The position numbers and the translations under genes were made by a program. This document shows, in pieces, positions 63,401 to 64,000 of a stretch of 64,000 bases of DNA. Below the pieces are notes generated by a model. It was not told the DNA's origin, made no database searches, and saw only the letters and a list, made by a program, of their open reading frames with translations. Position 1 is the first letter of the stretch. Each line of letters opens with the position of its first letter. This DNA comes from Dyella_B acidisoli (GTDB lineage Bacteria > Pseudomonadota > Gammaproteobacteria > Xanthomonadales > Rhodanobacteraceae): positions 4,712,001 to 4,776,000 of the forward strand of contig NZ_CP064031.1 in the NCBI RefSeq assembly GCF_049532895.1, written 5' to 3'.

Positions 63401-64000
63401 GGCGTCGTAGGTGGTTTGCGTGACGTTGTTGAGCGCATCGATCGTGTAGAGCGCGCGGTTGTCGGCGTCGTAGACGGTGCGGGTGGTTTCCTTGGTGGTG
63501 AAGCTGGCCACCGCGGTGGTGACACCGGCCGTGGTGAGCTGCGCGCTTAACGACGAACCGGTGCTCAACGTGAGCGTGTTGCCGTAAACCGTCTGGCTGG
63601 TGACATTGCCATTGGCGTCGTACGCATAGGCGGTCACCTGCCCCACCGTGCCGTTCTGCTGCACGGTGAAGGCATGACGACCGGCCGCGTCGTACAGCGT
63701 GAGCGTGGCTTCGGCGCTGCTGTCCGGATTGCTGCCCGTGGTGCCGCCGACTTGGCCGCTGAGCCAGCTGTAGGCGGCGCCGGCTTGCAGGGCACTGGTT
63801 TCGGTCGTGGTGCTGATGGCGTTGGCATACGCCAGGGTTTCGATCACGCGACCGGTCGCGTCGTAACGTGTCTCGCTCACGTAGCCGAGTGGGTCGATCG
63901 TGTAGCGCGCCTCGCCCGCGCCGTCGTACACGGTGTACGTGATGGCATCGTTCGCCGTCGTTGTGAGGACTGCCGCGATCTGCGCCAGTGTCGGTGTATG
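54485..64000 (-). CDS. Giant RHS/YD-repeat protein with Ig-like array, LysM and methyltransferase-like tip, 5' end outside window
   Basis: The frame is open to the right window edge, so the N-terminus is missing; about 3171 residues are visible (numbering here from GTG 63931). Order: many YD repeats (YDAxGR type, 1-1285), a six-unit Ig-like array (about 1291-1831), a Pro/Ala/Thr linker, further YD repeats (about 1880-2215), a LysM domain (about 2228-2275), an Ala/Gln-rich coiled coil (about 2310-2460), Asp/Ser/Gly-rich sequence with SSLLTQSG-type repeats, and a C-terminal 150-residue domain (from about 3000: VVLDLFGG, NVDLVAQDG, LQLPFQDGAASQIVASNPYI, EASRVLQQDGQIFI) resembling a class I methyltransferase. 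RHS proteins form a shell around a C-terminal toxin. The usual DPxGL cleavage motif is not seen. GC falls in the C-terminal part. Confidence 0.85.
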   Translation of the reverse strand, partial: HTPTLAQIAAVLTTTANDAITYTVYDGAGEARYTIDPLGYVSETRYDATGRVIETLAYANAISTTTETSALQAGAAYSWLSGQVGGTTGSNPDSSAEATLTLYDAAGRHAFTVQQNGTVGQVTAYAYDANGNVTSQTVYGNTLTLSTGSSLSAQLTTAGVTTAVASFTTKETTRTVYDADNRALYTIDALNNVTQTTYDAFGRVTETQQYATPITLPGTISASTIAAAVNAAGTTGARITTTTYDERGDVLTIGDALGTNATYTYDGRGLKTSYTNRDGAVWTYTYDTAGRLVQTQSPSVTVGSYGSTGQFQSAANQYLYTTTTYDAFGDAVGTSQGYGASASAITTVSTTSYVYDAMGRRIQTTDALNHITTTTYNALGQAVVAKDGNGNFTYTVYDADGRVLDRIDGNSYITAYTYDAYGNVLSTTQYATALNTSAITGWSAGQPLTAAQVQQGLVTSSGNDRTTTTTYNQLNQKTQVVLSSIAYDLSMGVLGGNVATGLPTTTYTYDAYGNVTSTSQLVQGAYTSGSTTTPAVWATTYTYYDALNRAVMGVTPTGSYTSPQGYVTTTAYNAFGQVTSSTQYAQAISTSSITTTTPPGLPAAATQASGADRTTTTTYDAIGRVSTELDTGGYYTTSGSTTSYTTANVSNAYTYNGENQVLTQTHNGAVTTTTYDALGRVLTVTAPARSVLVSNWQSILEGTPADNLTTAALYTNVSPVTTYIYDAQGHALSTNVSAGGLTQQTYTGYNALGEQTEIYDAGGNAHYATYDANGNVLTQSYTLTGSTTVTTTNTYDANNQLLNTAVQRSGVSPYDSSTQQKYNAFGEVIAKGDNNGFEATYTYNAAGQQSSAPDSHGAVHTYGYDLVGNLVVDRSTVTGGASAVWTHNTYNLSDQVVSQITPATNAAAGENSASVSLSYDRWGNVTAKTDANGNTTTSQYDSQNHLIEQTGANVLVVSASGVYTWTNPIETWAYNVNGELQQQTDANGNTTIYSYDAVGNQTVVVDGTGAYTYTSYDALGRAVATQTPPVQTATGTLANITFTAYNNLNQVTGQGYFLLNAAGTARTQVAQGNYVLNANGDRLQSTDALGNTITYTYDSQHRVLTSTTPLNETTTYVYNVNGNLIHETDADGYSQSWVYNYFGQVQSHVDQSGATYTYTYDANSGLMTTETSNWTATGPSANTTSTLTYNYEAGGQLAGLTEAVTSGSSTVTSTYGFGYDTNGNEVLETISTQDGGGNAVKTQIVASYDSHSRLQQVTDENTAGSTPVATMRTVYVYDADGNRRAVFASSAYDPQGASSTSIAATPIPLTTGAPTLSTALINQTVSVSGSGFAAMSYSVAGSFSDPLGMGLTYTATGLPSWLSLNGTTGVFSGTPPVPTAAGSYTVTVTAMDVLGRSVSSSFTVTVPAVSPVFSSSAAAQTAMLASSFSYQAPAATDANGYGVTYSATGLPAGISFNASTRTFSGTATTVGSYTVTYTATPSTGPSTSTSFVITVPSATPTFTSTPGSQTVSPGTSWSYQAPAATNPNGYTISYSASGMPPGITFNASTRTFSGTATTGAAYTVTYTATSSGGVSVSTTFTITVSTVAPAFSGGVTNQSVQPGAGFSYQAPAATDANGYSITYSASGMPSGISFNASTRTFSGSSTAAGTSTVTYTATSSANTNNSVTFTITVAAATPVFSGGMSNQSATATLAMNSYTAPAASDANGVGITYSASNLPPGISFNASTRTFSGTPTTAGTYTVTYTATSADGPSASATFTIAVAAASPPVVTGGTDQANFTFNVSSTAQPVTFSNPMGRALSYTLTNNSVPGLSINSGSGALVYTPPAGTNSNQIDTVVTITATDPVDGLSYAQNVKVIVSTGHVGIRSAATPSTATPTRAATMAMAATPAATPAPSPTPNVQADWFTYDADNRVLVADGSLQSGAIVVNQNNTNSGVNVYDAAGNVIQYTSINSSGKQTIQKNYYNALNQLSMVQTTAPGGTTFGEYESRSYDADGRLIQDVIFNAPGSTETTTSGNFSDAGWVRTDTIYTYNADGELTDQSEYAENSAQNLIAKYGSGSAVQTSAYATQDETAPSSLPAVGAATDGALYLYSENSYTASSGYGYDADGNVLGYHTITGGSGTILNATPTAGTVGNQNAYVKQNGLLLATTTELPTSSSNTVTTNNTYNDLGELAAATDVVNGVTQTQDLAYTSGGRVLQKSTLSNGGTTTTYYASVNEAQLGSVDSAGNIDVLSTTGGFSNGSSGTQSYTVQAGDTLQSLAQAIYGDSNYYYILAQANGLSLTATLTAGMVLHIPQVTTTGNAYNTYQPYSAGNVISGGASGMETVAAMLALSVDAIFNQQSAIAQTVAQVEAQAAQEAAIQQQMEQEQAAANKAKQAAEQEQQLAAQAQANAESAQQQAAQAQEAAMQAEQQAKNARQQAASDTQQAQQDQLQSAQDIGQAKQGVEQAVAQIQQSQQAAFAAAAAAYVASKSPAARAAQAAQDNLWAYEMSGWNDSGVAADKSPNYSAWGDNPRLAVGLGVEARGDNPTLSDAAPPPDGLQGEDSDGIDVVKMPGGPGTYNIPGYSLATGGDGSQQSGGYSTSSALDNLNVAAIYGDINANDGVSSDYSLATAGAGVGDDQTGDASTDYGLGSFFSSNDQFGNVLSGDPSALSNYMSLNQQAAALDQDASNLTSDYSSLLTQSGNLDAQASSLLTQSGDLTSQYSSLLQQSGSDQTQSSTDLGNYNTAQSQYAASQSQLGQTQGAITLLNSSLASLTSDSSGLAANSTSADVSGGSSTGAFPSDAFVQNIIDTSPSTAYVPSNTLGSSPFTIGSPLTQSTDGDPVYSAGLDNNAGSTSGDAGSNTTSLSGVTGGVDTSAQTAGGLSLLTLLGNGPDSGSAALVNLFSSSQFQSLITPAQTIGPIPATLASSIYEANQQDMGYQLDQVMQAGSPDAAQSLQTDGALQALMQYSGNVIASAQAVANQSENGGLLVGQNPFTQGGNTGNPYDVLTKFAGQLGYFALPGGSEVDGSSLILNEAGSAGGNGSSVVLDLFGGKTSQVPGAINVDLVAQDGVRASALQLPFQDGAASQIVASNPYIPGGSGMMDYLPEASRVLQQDGQIFINSTARNPFGTLPDAETLQNLGLEVVQDRGPLLPQFQNNVFRFTDGNPIPSNSMRTTILQKTGGN
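58440..60060 (-). repeat. Ig-like (He_PIG-type) repeat array within the RHS gene
   Basis: Six successive units; the middle ones have a period of 89 residues (267 bp) and nearly identical cores: TYSATGLPAGISFNASTR, TFSGT and YTVTYTATS. The last unit is more divergent (VVTGGTDQANFTFNVSS). The near identity of the middle units at DNA level points to expansion by recombination. The array is set between two runs of YD repeats. Confidence 0.85.

Noticed and set aside
1..64000. tRNA and rRNA genes
   Set aside because: No cloverleaf-like sequence with a CCA end or conserved T-loop, and no rRNA segment, was found on reading both strands.

Overview
The window reads as a chromosome segment of a GC-rich gammaproteobacterium of the order Xanthomonadales/Lysobacterales, most likely Rhodanobacteraceae (Dyella/Luteibacter-like). 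The grounds are the flagellar gene order cheV-flgBCDEFGHIJKL with flgA-flgM-flgN reading the other way, sigma-54 and sigma-28 flagellar promoters, large TonB-dependent receptors and several families of short REP-like palindromes between genes. I could run no database search, so the genus is an inference.

Layout. (1) 1-10.4 kb: the 3' part of a three-domain glycosyltransferase and, at 9.7-10.4 kb, a small methyltransferase next to flgL. Together they look like the edge of a flagellar glycosylation locus. Between them lies an accessory block: a small acidic protein gene, an IS110-family (IS1111-like) element duplicated in tandem with part of that gene, a MarR-GNAT regulator with a perfect operator palindrome, and a hipBA toxin-antitoxin pair under a 44-bp perfect palindrome. 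(2) 10.4-25.7 kb: rod, hook, ring and junction genes flgL to flgB (minus strand), cheV, then a soluble chemoreceptor, flgA, flgM and flgN (plus strand). A sigma-54 promoter precedes flgB, a sigma-54/sigma-28 pair sits between the chemoreceptor and cheV, and a near-consensus sigma-28 promoter precedes flgM. REP pairs abut or invade the starts of the two P-ring genes flgI and flgA. (3) 25.7-36 kb: c-di-GMP-type and HDOD signalling proteins, a thiolase with a TonB-like protein, and a long fold-back repeat split by an IS4-family element. (4) 36-48.7 kb: a small outer-membrane protein, an M61 peptidase, an amino-acid permease, a DoxX protein, two TonB-dependent receptors, and a two-gene operon pairing a sterol-desaturase/alkylglycerol-monooxygenase-like enzyme with a lysoplasmalogenase-like protein, which suggests ether-lipid breakdown. 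(5) 49.4-54 kb: two secreted proteins of unknown function, an orphan C-terminal gene fragment and a lipoprotein. (6) 54-64 kb: a giant YD/RHS-repeat protein running off the right edge, with an Ig-like array inserted in the RHS region, a LysM domain, an Ala/Gln coiled coil and a methyltransferase-like C-terminal tip. A small coupled gene that follows is a candidate immunity gene.

The points most worth following are (a) the IS1111-like element, whose 3' non-coding region carries a stretch complementary to the REP it sits in, as expected of a guide RNA, and whose duplication joins the same right end to two TAGG sites; (b) the giant RHS protein with a methyltransferase-like tip and candidate immunity gene; and (c) the REP pairs placed in the signal-peptide regions of flgI and flgA.
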